Of a stretch of 55,365 nt of DNA, positions 1-7,865 are shown in pieces (the first letter of the stretch is position 1; each line of letters opens with the position of its first letter). The stretch spans positions 1 to 55,365 of the forward strand of contig DDUM01000023.1 of NCBI GenBank assembly GCA_002344795.1, given 5' to 3'. A program made the position numbers and the translations under genes. Source of the stretch: Flammeovirgaceae bacterium UBA2338 (lineage in GTDB: Bacteria > Bacteroidota > Bacteroidia > Cytophagales > Cyclobacteriaceae). The notes below the pieces were generated by a model. It made no database searches, had not been told where the DNA came from, and was given only the letters and a program-made list of their open reading frames with translations.

Positions 1-91
1 TATTCAAAGCTTGGCCTTAACAAAGATAGGATAATTTTTGTGCTTTCCTTTTTAATGTAAGTATCCCGAAATCGCAGGAAATGGGCTCTCT

Positions 92-568
92 TTAACTATA
101 AATGGGATTCTTGCTAATAAAAGTGCCGAGGTTTTTTGCTGCCATTAATCTGATTTTACCTTTTATAAAAGGTGTCCAGCCCAATAAAGTACCCGTTGGG
201 CCGAGCGCCATTCGACTCCATTTCCATAGGTCAAAATGGTCTTTGTGTGCTAAGATAAGCCCATCTTTAAAAGTAAAATGGGCATCGATTTTATTGTGTA
301 CTTTTCTTCCTGTTTTTGAAAAACTATAGATCGCTTCCCAATGACAAGTTCCATTTTCAGAATTGGTTTTGATGTCGGAAAAAGTAAGCGTCAGGTCTGT
401 GGAGGCTGAGGTGAGCATGTGCCACATGGCCCTGGCCTTTTTGCCATGCAGATCAGGAAACACAGGGTCACTAAAATGAACCTCCTCATGATAGCACTCC
501 TGCATTTGCTTCCAGTTTTTGTTTTGAAATGCAGTGTAAAAATTTTTAATCAATTCTGAATTATCCAT
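92..568 (-). CDS. NTF2/SnoaL-like family protein
   Basis: A 158-residue protein with the pattern of the NTF2/SnoaL-like cone fold: an N-terminal helix (residues 3-30, starting NSELIKNFYTAFQNKNW), then alternating strands ending in the DHFDLWKW segment near residue 112. The last 40 residues, rich in Gly, Pro and Lys, form a tail seen in many Bacteroidota members of this family. There is no signal peptide, so it should be cytoplasmic. The family includes small-molecule isomerases and many proteins of unknown role; no catalytic residues can be assigned. Its start codon lies 8 bases inside the end of the upstream nitrilase gene, so the two are very probably co-translated and may act on related substrates (inference). 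Confidence 0.85.
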   Translation of the reverse strand: MDNSELIKNFYTAFQNKNWKQMQECYHEEVHFSDPVFPDLHGKKARAMWHMLTSASTDLTLTFSDIKTNSENGTCHWEAIYSFSKTGRKVHNKIDAHFTFKDGLILAHKDHFDLWKWSRMALGPTGTLLGWTPFIKGKIRLMAAKNLGTFISKNPIYS

Positions 569-1472
569 TGTCGTCTTTTACTCTGAATTCAAAAATATCA
601 GGTCGATTGTAGTGCCCGATTACGTCAAAATCCATTTTGGATTTAATGATCTCCCGGTGATCAATATCAGCATATAAGATGCCTTCTTCATTAAAGAGTG
701 GCCCTGCCAATACTTTTCCTAATGGCGAAATAATAACACTGCCACCGCTACAAAGGGGTGATGATTGATTTTCAATTTCTTTTTGCAATTCCTGAGGATA
801 TTGGTTTTTAGTTACAAATTGATTGCACCCCAAAACATAACACCTGCTTTCAACTGCAATGTGTTCCATAGTAGCTTGCCAGCTTTGCCGACAGTCGGCT
901 GTGGGCGCAAGGTATATTTCCAACCCTTGCTGATATAAAGCCATGCGCGCCAAAGGCATGTAATTTTCCCAGCAAATCAATCCACCGATTTTTCCATGGG
1001 TTGTATCATAGACGGTCAGATCTTTGCCGTCACCCTCTCCCCAAATAATGCGTTCGGCTGCTGTTGGTTTTATTTTTCGATGCTTGCCAAGGTATTCTCC
1101 CTTGTTGGAAAAATAAATGAGTGTGCAATACAGTGTATCACTCACGGTATCTTTTTCGGTAACACCCACAACAAGGAATGCCTTTGCGGCTTTGGCCAAC
1201 TTACCCAATAACTCTATTTCTGGCCCGGGTATTTCAATGGCGTTTTCCCAATAGGTAAGAAAAAGATCTCGCCCTTCTTCACTTCTACTGCCCACTACAG
1301 TACCAAAAGATAACCCTCTTGGGTAGCCAGGAATGATGACTTCAGGAAACAGAATGAGTTCAGCTTTTTTGGAAGCTGCTTCACGGACAAGTTGGCCTAT
1401 TTTGTCAATGGTTTTTTGCTTATCAAGTAGGATAGGGGCAGCCTGGACAACGGCCGCCTTGTATTGAAACAT
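561..1472 (-). CDS. Nitrilase-type carbon-nitrogen hydrolase
   Basis: A 303-residue member of the carbon-nitrogen hydrolase superfamily. The catalytic triad is visible: Glu44 in LILFPEVIIPGYPRG, Lys133 in KHRKIKPTAAER, and Cys167 in GGLICWENYMPLAR. The combination of HRKxKPTxxER and CWENYMPLAR is that of true nitrilases (nitrile to carboxylic acid and ammonia) rather than amidases or beta-ureidopropionase. The length is typical for bacterial nitrilases. The enzyme should be cytoplasmic and oligomeric. It overlaps the NTF2-like gene by 8 bases, and a 53-base hairpin ends two bases before its start codon. The natural substrate cannot be read from the sequence. Confidence 0.92.
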   Translation of the reverse strand: MFQYKAAVVQAAPILLDKQKTIDKIGQLVREAASKKAELILFPEVIIPGYPRGLSFGTVVGSRSEEGRDLFLTYWENAIEIPGPEIELLGKLAKAAKAFLVVGVTEKDTVSDTLYCTLIYFSNKGEYLGKHRKIKPTAAERIIWGEGDGKDLTVYDTTHGKIGGLICWENYMPLARMALYQQGLEIYLAPTADCRQSWQATMEHIAVESRCYVLGCNQFVTKNQYPQELQKEIENQSSPLCSGGSVIISPLGKVLAGPLFNEEGILYADIDHREIIKSKMDFDVIGHYNRPDIFEFRVKDDNG

Positions 1473-1474
1473 AG

Positions 1475-1527
1475 TACTGGTTGTTTTCTCCTAAGGTAAG
1501 GAGGATCATTTTTGAAAACAACCAGTA
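1475..1527 (-). promoter_or_regulatory. Hairpin immediately upstream of nitrilase start
   Basis: A perfect 14-bp inverted repeat (TACTGGTTGTTTTC at 1475-1488 and its complement at 1514-1527) flanks a 25-base loop that itself contains TCCT/AGGA arms. In the minus-strand mRNA the structure ends two bases before the nitrilase ATG at 1472. The SD-like AGGAG lies next to the 3' arm. It could control translation initiation, act as an operator, or terminate the upstream DUF2807 transcript, but no T-run follows it. Confidence 0.6.
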
Positions 1528-1543
1528 GTAAAGTGAGCAGGGA

Positions 1544-2269
1544 TTAGTAGGCCCGGTCTACACTTCCAGATCCGTAGACTTTTTTTGTTACATTCTTGGT
1601 ATTGCCTTTGTGTTTTATAGAGCCGCTACCCATTACAAAAGCCTCCAGGTTTTCTGCTACCTTGATTTCGGCTATGCCGCTGCCACCAACGGTAATGGTT
1701 GCATTTTCTAATTCGCAATTGAATGCATTGAGAATACCCGTTCCACTCAATGAAATTTTATTGGAAGTGGCATATCCTTTGAGCGCAACCGTTCCTGATC
1801 CACTTATATCCGTGGTTATTTTCTTACCCTTCACGTCCAGATCCATTGACCCGCTTCCGGTAAGACCTATTTCCAAATCATCGGAAGCAATTGAATTTTC
1901 TGAAATTATTTTTCCTCTTCCATTTACCTGTAGTGCGTTGATGTCCTTTACGTTCACATAGACTTTCATAGTCGGGTTCAACTTGATGTCATCTATTTTA
2001 GCCCAAAGACTTTTATTGGGTGCTTCTGGTTTGCGTTCTACATTGATCATAAGTATGCCGTCTTCTACTTTTATTTCTGTGACTGCGTAGATATCGGCCA
2101 GGGCCTCTACCTTCACTTCCTGCTTGTTGGTTTGTTTTAAATAAACGGTATAGTTAGAGTTGACGTAGATGCTTTTAAACTCAGGCAACTCCAGGGTTTT
2201 CTTGGTGACCTGGGCAAAAGAAGTAGCTGCAACTGCCAAAACGAATAAAATTGTGGTTATTACTCTCAT
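1544..2269 (-). CDS. DUF2807 secreted protein (head GIN domain)
   Basis: A 241-residue exported protein. Residues 1-19 form a signal peptide ending TSFAQ. The remainder shows the DUF2807 pattern: short beta repeats with Gly-Ser-Gly motifs such as VNGRGKI, LTGSGSMDLDV, ISGSGTVAL and VYGSGSV, which predict a right-handed beta-helix-like fold. The family is abundant in Bacteroidota and is often called putative auto-transporter adhesin, but its function is not established. It has its own leader region preceded by a terminator-like hairpin for the upstream transcript. It probably acts in the periplasm or at the surface. Confidence 0.88.
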   Translation of the reverse strand: MRVITTILFVLAVAATSFAQVTKKTLELPEFKSIYVNSNYTVYLKQTNKQEVKVEALADIYAVTEIKVEDGILMINVERKPEAPNKSLWAKIDDIKLNPTMKVYVNVKDINALQVNGRGKIISENSIASDDLEIGLTGSGSMDLDVKGKKITTDISGSGTVALKGYATSNKISLSGTGILNAFNCELENATITVGGSGIAEIKVAENLEAFVMGSGSIKHKGNTKNVTKKVYGSGSVDRAY

Positions 2270-2311
2270 TATTGTCTCTTTTATTAACCCGCAAATAACA
2301 AAGGAAGATTG

Positions 2312-2342
2312 ACAAAAAAGAGGCTCATTGGCTGAAGAGCCT
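2312..2342 (-). terminator. Intrinsic terminator, minus strand
   Basis: Arms AGGCTC (2321-2326) and GAGCCT (2337-2342) enclose a 10-base loop. Read on the minus strand, the hairpin is followed by a run of six T (2314-2319). It is placed to end transcripts that come from the minus-strand genes above 2.7 kb and pass the repeat array, just before the DUF2807 gene. The stem is short. Confidence 0.45.
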
Positions 2343-2426
2343 ATAGTTTCGGTCAGAAAACTTTATTCGGGTTAAGGGAAAAGATAAAAACTGGTCATGT
2401 GGGTAGAGTGCAGTAAAGTCGCAAGT

Positions 2427-2712
2427 GAACCGGTGCTAAGTTACTACAGCACCGGTGTCTACTTCCTTTTGCACCGGTGTGAGGTGCTCTTTAGACCGGT
2501 GAGAGGTGTCAACAGCAACGGTGTGAACTTCCCTTTGCACCAGAGCGAGTTCCCCTCTGCACCATAGTGAGGTTCCCTTTGCACTAGAGCGAGTTCCTCT
2601 TTGCACCGGTGTGAGGTGCTCTTTAGACCGGTGAGAGGTGTCAACAGCAACGGTGTGAACTTCTCTTTGCACCAGAGCGAGGTAACCTTTGGTAAGGTGC
2701 ACTCCCCCTTTT
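2427..2712. repeat. 22-bp phased tandem repeat array (13 units)
   Basis: About thirteen units start exactly every 22 bases at 2427, 2449, 2471, 2493, 2515, 2537, 2559, 2581, 2603, 2625, 2647, 2669 and 2691, with no insertion or deletion. The typical unit core is gcaCCGGTGtGAGgtg, with variants such as gcaACGGTGTGAac and gcaCCAGAGCGAgt. A three-unit block at 2471-2536 recurs at 2603-2668 with one difference, so a 132-bp higher-order duplication is superimposed. Two units at the left end also form a 9-bp hairpin (2429-2456). The array lies in non-coding DNA downstream of the 34-codon ORF and the HhH gene. Because three units make 66 bases, reading frames stay open through it by chance. Confidence 0.85.
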
Positions 2713-2747
2713 TACTCAGGTGCCCACAATCCCTGGCAGGGCTGAAG

Positions 2748-2852
2748 TTAACGTTTGTCTTTAAAGATGTACCTGAAGACAAGTACAAAAATGACCAGGC
2801 CTATGGCCATGACCACCAGAATAGAGGGGGTAACAAGATCTACTGCATGCAT
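2748..2852 (-). CDS. Small single-pass membrane protein (34 aa)
   Basis: A short ORF encoding 34 residues: it begins MHAVDLVTPS, has one continuous hydrophobic segment (about residues 9-27, ILVVMAIGLVIFVLVF), and ends in the basic tail RYIFKDKR. This is the layout of a single transmembrane helix with a cytoplasmic positive C-terminus. The ATG lies 3 bases after the stop codon of the HhH outer-membrane gene, suggesting translational coupling. No strong Shine-Dalgarno sequence is visible. I do not recognise a family. It is too short for default gene callers and was found by reading the gap, so its expression is inference. Confidence 0.5.
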   Translation of the reverse strand: MHAVDLVTPSILVVMAIGLVIFVLVFRYIFKDKR

Positions 2853-2855
2853 GGG

Positions 2856-4904
2856 TTAAAATCTGATTCGTGCCTGCAATTTAACATCATTCATGGAATT
2901 ACCTTCAATTGTTTCACTACCCGACCCTATTGTCTCACGATCTTCATATTGTGTTCGCGACCATCTTGCCCATAGATCAATTTTTTTGTTCAGGGCATAT
3001 TGTATTAGTATATAATTGCGGGTGCCTACTCCATTATAGAAAGGAAAGGAATACGCCAACCATACATCTTTTTCATAGATATATTGCCGGTTGTCAAAGT
3101 CATCAGTATCGAATAACGCATACCGGATAGATAGAGAGATTCTCTTCCATTTGAAATTTAAATCTTGTACCAGGGTAAAGCCTGAGGTGTGGCTGCTTTC
3201 AAAATCATAAGTGCTGAATTGTGCCCTGGATTTAAAACTAAATTGTGGATTCAGTTTGTAATCCAGGTTGATCCAGTAGTTCCTCTTGGTGGCATTTTCA
3301 TGGCCATACAGGTTGGACACTTCGGTGTAATTCTTGATTTTGGATTCTTCCCGGGCTTGTAAATAGAAGAAAATCGATTTGTCGGGCTGGTAGGTGTAGC
3401 GCACCAACCATTCGTGCCCTGCGGATGGAGCATACCCATTGTACCGAAGCCATGGGAATTGAAATAAATCAACATACCCGGCAAGTAAATGCTTTTTATC
3501 CAACCTGTACTTCCATCCCAGGTAATAGCCAGATTCGTTTTGTACAGTGGTATTCTCTGAAAAGGCATTGCCATAAAGGGATTGGAAGTTTCTATCATAG
3601 TGCCGGTATAAGAGTGCCAGATCAAAGTGGTAGGTGAGGCTTGCTAGCAAACCCGCTACATAGGCGTTTCCCCTATCTATAGTATGTGCAGCTTCACTAA
3701 AAAAGGCAAGATTGTTCCATGTGTAATTGGCATACAAGCTGATATTTGTGTTTTGATCTCCCTGGAAATAATATTGATTATACAGCGTGGGATTTCTTAA
3801 AATAGGAATGCTGAATTGTGTTTGATGTACAATGGTGCCTAACTCCAGAGATTGGTGGGAATAATTGATCACTGCTCCGTAGTTCCTTTCCAATACTATT
3901 TTTCTTTTCAATAGCTCATTGGATGTTCGGTGTAATCCTGTGGTGGAGATGGATGACAAAAATAGGTTAGTTGAATCTGTGCTGGAACTGCCATCTATCC
4001 AGTTGCGGGCAATGAAGGCCGATAAGGTTAAATTTTTTAATGGTTGTACACTCACGGCTGCTCCACTGAAATACCCTGATTCGTTCAATGATGTGTAGGG
4101 CAGAAAACCAATATTACTCCTTCTTACGGTGTTAATACTTTCTGATCCTTTGCCCACACCAAAGCCACCACCCAGTACCAGTCCTTGTCCGAATTGTGCC
4201 TGAAAATCGCCAACAGTGATATTCTTAAATATGCCTTTGTTGATTATTTGTACATGAAATGAATTGTAATCAAATCCGTATTGTTTGTTTTTCGGAGACC
4301 AGTTTAAAGTTTCTCCGGCATCTTTCTCAACGGTAAGTCCAATACTGAAATCGCCAGCCCTTGCCACTCTATACCGACTATACAGCCTATCGGGTGACCC
4401 AATGTAGTTGGTTGTGAGGTTGGGGTTATTTAAATACCCTCTTCTGTCTTCAAGTGTTCTATTGTACCTGACCAAAAGGTAATTGTTTGGCTCTTCCCGT
4501 ATTCGTTGAATCAAAGGTTTTATTTTCCCATCCATTGATCTGACCGTAACAAAAGGGATGATTTTTGATACAGTGTTTTCATCAAATCCATCAATTGCCT
4601 GAAGTTCATATACTGAAAGTAGCGCACCATTCACATTGCGATAGGCAATTAAATTATTGATTTGAATTTCGTTGAGTATATACAATGATCTGAATTCATC
4701 TTGAGATGCTGTATTAAGATCTATAGGATTGGAAAGTATTTGTGCCAGGTTCTCATAAAGCATTTCATAATTAATATCCTGATCCTGGATAGAAAATATC
4801 TCTTCTGATAATCGCTCCAAATCATATTCTCTTTCCGGATATTCTTGTGCTATGGCTGCACCAAACCAACTGAAAAGAAGTAGTAGGACAGGTGCAATTT
4901 TCAT
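2856..4904 (-). CDS. Helix-hairpin-helix outer-membrane beta-barrel protein
   Basis: A 682-residue protein with a signal peptide (1-20, ending AAIAQ). Residues about 57-120 hold a ComEA-like pair of helix-hairpin-helix motifs: NPIDLNTASQDEFRSL followed by an INNLIAYRNVNG segment and YELQAIDGF. The remaining ~550 residues are rich in Tyr, Asn and alternating hydrophobic strands and end in VKLQARIRF, the aromatic C-terminus of outer-membrane barrels. HhH motifs normally bind DNA without sequence specificity, so a surface or periplasmic HhH on a barrel is curious. It overlaps the PorV-like gene by 4 bases. The family is conserved in Bacteroidota but, as far as I know, not characterised. Confidence 0.82.
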   Translation of the reverse strand: MKIAPVLLLLFSWFGAAIAQEYPEREYDLERLSEEIFSIQDQDINYEMLYENLAQILSNPIDLNTASQDEFRSLYILNEIQINNLIAYRNVNGALLSVYELQAIDGFDENTVSKIIPFVTVRSMDGKIKPLIQRIREEPNNYLLVRYNRTLEDRRGYLNNPNLTTNYIGSPDRLYSRYRVARAGDFSIGLTVEKDAGETLNWSPKNKQYGFDYNSFHVQIINKGIFKNITVGDFQAQFGQGLVLGGGFGVGKGSESINTVRRSNIGFLPYTSLNESGYFSGAAVSVQPLKNLTLSAFIARNWIDGSSSTDSTNLFLSSISTTGLHRTSNELLKRKIVLERNYGAVINYSHQSLELGTIVHQTQFSIPILRNPTLYNQYYFQGDQNTNISLYANYTWNNLAFFSEAAHTIDRGNAYVAGLLASLTYHFDLALLYRHYDRNFQSLYGNAFSENTTVQNESGYYLGWKYRLDKKHLLAGYVDLFQFPWLRYNGYAPSAGHEWLVRYTYQPDKSIFFYLQAREESKIKNYTEVSNLYGHENATKRNYWINLDYKLNPQFSFKSRAQFSTYDFESSHTSGFTLVQDLNFKWKRISLSIRYALFDTDDFDNRQYIYEKDVWLAYSFPFYNGVGTRNYILIQYALNKKIDLWARWSRTQYEDRETIGSGSETIEGNSMNDVKLQARIRF

Positions 4905-5731
4905 TCCCGTTGTTTGTTTTTTGAGAACAAGTAGCTGGTGGATAGCTGATAAGTGGTTTGAATGGCCGCATTATACTGCATGGCATAGTCAATAATGAGA
5001 CGTGCAGATTGATATCCGATGCCGCCATGAATGGAATTGGGGTTGAGGTTAAAACCAGTGCGCGCTTTTACCCTTTTATGAATAGCATATTCAACACCAC
5101 CTTTAATAGTGGGTTTATAATGAAGGTCTTTTTCAATTTCGAATAGGAGTACGAGATTTTCTTGAGGGTGAAACTGAACACCGCTCACCAGAACAGGAGG
5201 AAGGTTTTCGTCTGAACCCGCTGATAATTTGGGTTGGTTTAGATTCAGAATGTAAGCGCCAACCAAAACTTTGGGGGTAAGCTCAGCAATACCTCCAAAA
5301 TTTATACTTACTGTAGAATGGGTATCGAATCCCTCTGCCTTGTATTGAACGTAGTTTATCTTCACCCCAAGTGACGCCAAACCCAATTGGTTGGCATAAC
5401 CTGCTGATAAAACATGCTCGCTGTATAACTCATCTCCAAATTTGAATATGCCTGTTCCGAATGTCCCGATCCCAATAGGTAAGCTGATGGATGCTGCTGC
5501 CCGGTCTGCACCTGGAAGAAAGGGATTGATCGCATAGGCAAAATTGGCCGCTGTTGATTTTACTTTGGCCATACCGGCAGTATTATTGAATAGCGACCAA
5601 TCGTCAGAAATTGTGGATGAGGCATTGCCCAAAGAAGCACTTCTTCCTCCCATAAGCGTAGAAACACTTTGAGGTTTTGTAATTTTAGGAATGGAGATAA
5701 TTACAAGTACAAAAATAAGTTTCATGGCCAC
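4901..5731 (-). CDS. PorV/PorQ-like outer-membrane protein
   Basis: A 276-residue exported protein. The N-terminus is hydrophobic (MKLIFVLVIISIP) and is followed by STLMGGRSASLGNASSTISDDWSLFNNTAGMA, the typical opening of PorV/PorQ and related UPF0164 barrels (a Gly/Ala-rich turn then NPA-like element). The rest alternates short strands, consistent with a 14-stranded FadL-like barrel. PorV and PorQ serve the type IX secretion system, but this protein is shorter and could be a distant paralogue. Two in-frame starts exist (5731 and 5725); the second gives a cleaner signal peptide. It heads a minus-strand pair with the HhH gene (4-base overlap), and its start is 34 bases from the divergent MORN-repeat gene. 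Confidence 0.75.
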   Translation of the reverse strand: MAMKLIFVLVIISIPKITKPQSVSTLMGGRSASLGNASSTISDDWSLFNNTAGMAKVKSTAANFAYAINPFLPGADRAAASISLPIGIGTFGTGIFKFGDELYSEHVLSAGYANQLGLASLGVKINYVQYKAEGFDTHSTVSINFGGIAELTPKVLVGAYILNLNQPKLSAGSDENLPPVLVSGVQFHPQENLVLLFEIEKDLHYKPTIKGGVEYAIHKRVKARTGFNLNPNSIHGGIGYQSARLIIDYAMQYNAAIQTTYQLSTSYLFSKNKQRE

Positions 5732-5765
5732 TGAGCTATTTTAATTAAAAGTTAAATAAATAGAT

Positions 5766-6386
5766 TTGAAAACACCTAGTTTTATAGCCTTAATAATTGG
5801 AATTTCCTTTATCGGGAATGCCCAACCCGTAATAGAACTGTATGAATCAGGGGGCGAGAAAGCCAGGGGTGAGATGTCAGATGGTTTGAAAACAGGGGAG
5901 TGGCTTTATTTTTACCCTTCGGGAATACCCAATTCTATTGAGAATTATAAAAAAGGTATCCTGCATGGCAAGGTAACTTATTTCTACCCAACCGGTAAGA
6001 TGCAGGGTCAGGAGCAATGGAATAATGGCAGTATTACTGATTCTGCCTATTACTACCATGAAAATGGAAAATTGGACAAGAAGGGAGTGTACCTGAATAG
6101 CAGTTACGAGGGGAAATGGATTCATTATTTCACCAACGGTAGTATTGAACGTACGCTTTATTATAAAAATGGATTGCCCGAAGGGCCTACATTGGTTTAT
6201 GATGAAGCAGGAGTGCTTGTTCAGGAGGGTGAATACCATCTGGGAAAGGAACACGGGCTGTGGAAGTTTTATACTGAGGATGGAAAGCTTCAGTACAAGG
6301 GAAATTATGAAAATGGTGAGCCTGTCGGGGTTTGGTATTCTTACAAGAAAGGCAAAGAGAAGGTCTACAAACGCTACAAGAATTAG
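5766..6386 (+). CDS. YwqK-like MORN-repeat secreted protein
   Basis: A 206-residue protein with a signal peptide (1-19, ending FIGNAQ) and about seven MORN-variant repeats of the form G-x-x-x-G-x-W-x-x-Y/F-Y-x-x-G, for example GLKTGEWLYFYPSG, GILHGKVTYFYPTG, LGKEHGLWKFYTEDG and NGEPVGVWYSYKKG. Databases often name such proteins YwqK-family antitoxin, but that name rests on one distant example; here the signal peptide points to the periplasm or surface. The start is TTG; no in-frame ATG precedes the signal peptide. Its last 4 bases overlap the convergent Omp85 gene. Confidence 0.85.
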   Translation: MKTPSFIALIIGISFIGNAQPVIELYESGGEKARGEMSDGLKTGEWLYFYPSGIPNSIENYKKGILHGKVTYFYPTGKMQGQEQWNNGSITDSAYYYHENGKLDKKGVYLNSSYEGKWIHYFTNGSIERTLYYKNGLPEGPTLVYDEAGVLVQEGEYHLGKEHGLWKFYTEDGKLQYKGNYENGEPVGVWYSYKKGKEKVYKRYKN

Positions 6387-7846
6387 AATTCTTTTTTGAT
6401 ATTAAAGAAAAACCCGTGTGTTCCCTGGCGGGTAAAGCTATATTCAAACCTCAATACGGTATCATAAAAGGTTACCACATCAATTCCTCCTCCCGCACCA
6501 ATAAGGAATTTGTTGGATAATGAATTATTAATTAGCAGCTCCTGATAGCGATTGAAGTTTTCCACATAACCAATGTCTGCGTATCCTTTCAGGTAAATGG
6601 ATAGCGGAAAGTAGCTGAACTGTTCGTGTGGCATATTGGCCAGGTGCCAACCCCTGCTAAATATTCTTTTCTTTAGGGTGGTTTTATTGAGAAAGAATCG
6701 AGATCCCTCGATCAAAAAGACCTCATAGCCTCTTAGGAATTGCTTACGGTAGCCAATGGCATTGTAGAAAGAATAGGGCTGCGATTGAGGTGTACTTAAA
6801 TAAACAGAAGAGAAATTGGAGAAGTAGTAGCCGTTTTTTAAATCAATGTACCTGGCATGAGTGAGATTAATCTCAAATTGATCAACATCACTGCTTAGTC
6901 CGAGGCCTATTTTTTTAAGGTAGATGTTGGATTGATGCCCATTTAATGGATAGGCAAAGACATCTCTGTGATCGGAGTTGAACGAGTAGGTGATAGACTC
7001 ATACCGTTGTCTTGTGTTTCCATTGCCATAATAATTGGGATTGAGAATGGCGATGGTGTCGGCTATTTCTGAATTCCGGTATTCGATACCAATATTATGG
7101 GTTTCATAAAAAGATTTTCGATAGGAATAGTTTACAGCAACAAGGGAATTGGTGCGCAATACCTTATCCGATTTCAAAAATAACAATTTGTGCTCATCGG
7201 TGAAGTAAGATAAGTTTTTGGGTTGGGCATAAGAAAACAGAAATGATAAGCCTTGCTTTTGATTGCGATCCAGATTGGGTATCTGGTAGGCGAGGTCAAA
7301 TCTTCTGGAGAAACCAAACTGCCCTGTCAGGCGCAGTGTTTCGTTTCTACCCCTGAAGTTATATTGGTACAACCGAAGGCCATAGTTTACTCTTCTGAAA
7401 TCATGTTCATAAGTTTCCCACCACTCGTTAAAGTTTCTGTCTGACAATTCAAATATGGGTACCGGAAAAGTGTACCATCGTTCGGTGAGTTCAATGAGCA
7501 AGTCAACTTTTCCTTGCGAAAGAGTAATGGGGCGGATTTCAACTGTGTTGAACAGGCGAAGGTTGTAAATTTTCTTTTTATCCCTTTCGAGTACCTGAGT
7601 GATTCGCTTGTTGCTAATGGTATCTCCGGGGTTAAGGCTTAACTCCCTAAGTATAATTCGGTCCTGAGTGGTTTTGTTGCCAACAATAAGAATCCTGTTT
7701 ACTTCCAGTAGTTGAAACTCCAGCGTATCTATTTCCTGAAAAGCCTCAGCTTCTTTTCCTTTGCGCCCATTCGACTGTTGTGCCTCACTCTCTGAGTATA
7801 ACACAGTCAAAATTCCAATCAGTATAATAGCCAACCTCCCGCGCAT
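6383..7846 (-). CDS. Omp85-family (BamA/TamA-like) outer-membrane protein
   Basis: About 487 residues from the ATG at 7846, chosen because it gives a clean signal peptide (MRGRLAIILIGILTVLYS...). A start at 7882, overlapping lgt by 17 bases, would add 12 polar residues. After the signal peptide there is one POTRA-like domain (about residues 48-125: LIVGNKTTQDRIILREL ... DLLIELTERW), followed by a long beta-barrel ending VRFEYSFTRQGTHGFFFNIKKEF. One POTRA and a ~360-residue barrel is shorter than BamA (five POTRAs). The protein probably inserts or exports other proteins at the outer membrane; its client is unknown. It sits directly downstream of lgt on the same strand. Confidence 0.82.
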   Translation of the reverse strand: MRGRLAIILIGILTVLYSESEAQQSNGRKGKEAEAFQEIDTLEFQLLEVNRILIVGNKTTQDRIILRELSLNPGDTISNKRITQVLERDKKKIYNLRLFNTVEIRPITLSQGKVDLLIELTERWYTFPVPIFELSDRNFNEWWETYEHDFRRVNYGLRLYQYNFRGRNETLRLTGQFGFSRRFDLAYQIPNLDRNQKQGLSFLFSYAQPKNLSYFTDEHKLLFLKSDKVLRTNSLVAVNYSYRKSFYETHNIGIEYRNSEIADTIAILNPNYYGNGNTRQRYESITYSFNSDHRDVFAYPLNGHQSNIYLKKIGLGLSSDVDQFEINLTHARYIDLKNGYYFSNFSSVYLSTPQSQPYSFYNAIGYRKQFLRGYEVFLIEGSRFFLNKTTLKKRIFSRGWHLANMPHEQFSYFPLSIYLKGYADIGYVENFNRYQELLINNSLSNKFLIGAGGGIDVVTFYDTVLRFEYSFTRQGTHGFFFNIKKEF

Positions 7847-7865
7847 CCCAGATAATTCTACTTTT

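Noticed and set aside
1..91. Possible gene end at the left edge
   Set aside because: No open frame or structure of significance could be supported in these bases.
2427..2712. CRISPR array
   Set aside because: Units are contiguous, only 22 bp, lack spacers, differ from each other, and no cas genes are in the window.
2436..2788. Two overlapping minus-strand ORFs of 88 and 109 residues across the repeat array
   Set aside because: A 22-bp unit is not a multiple of three, so the same DNA is read in all frames; the translated products are low-complexity repeats with no family match, and both stay open only because three units make 66 bases.
3251..3637. Overlapping ORFs of about 70-124 residues inside the HhH gene
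   Set aside because: They lie wholly within a long gene with clear domains and show no recognisable protein features of their own.
5766..6386. Antitoxin function for the YwqK-like protein
   Set aside because: It has a signal peptide and no toxin gene next to it; the family name alone is not evidence.
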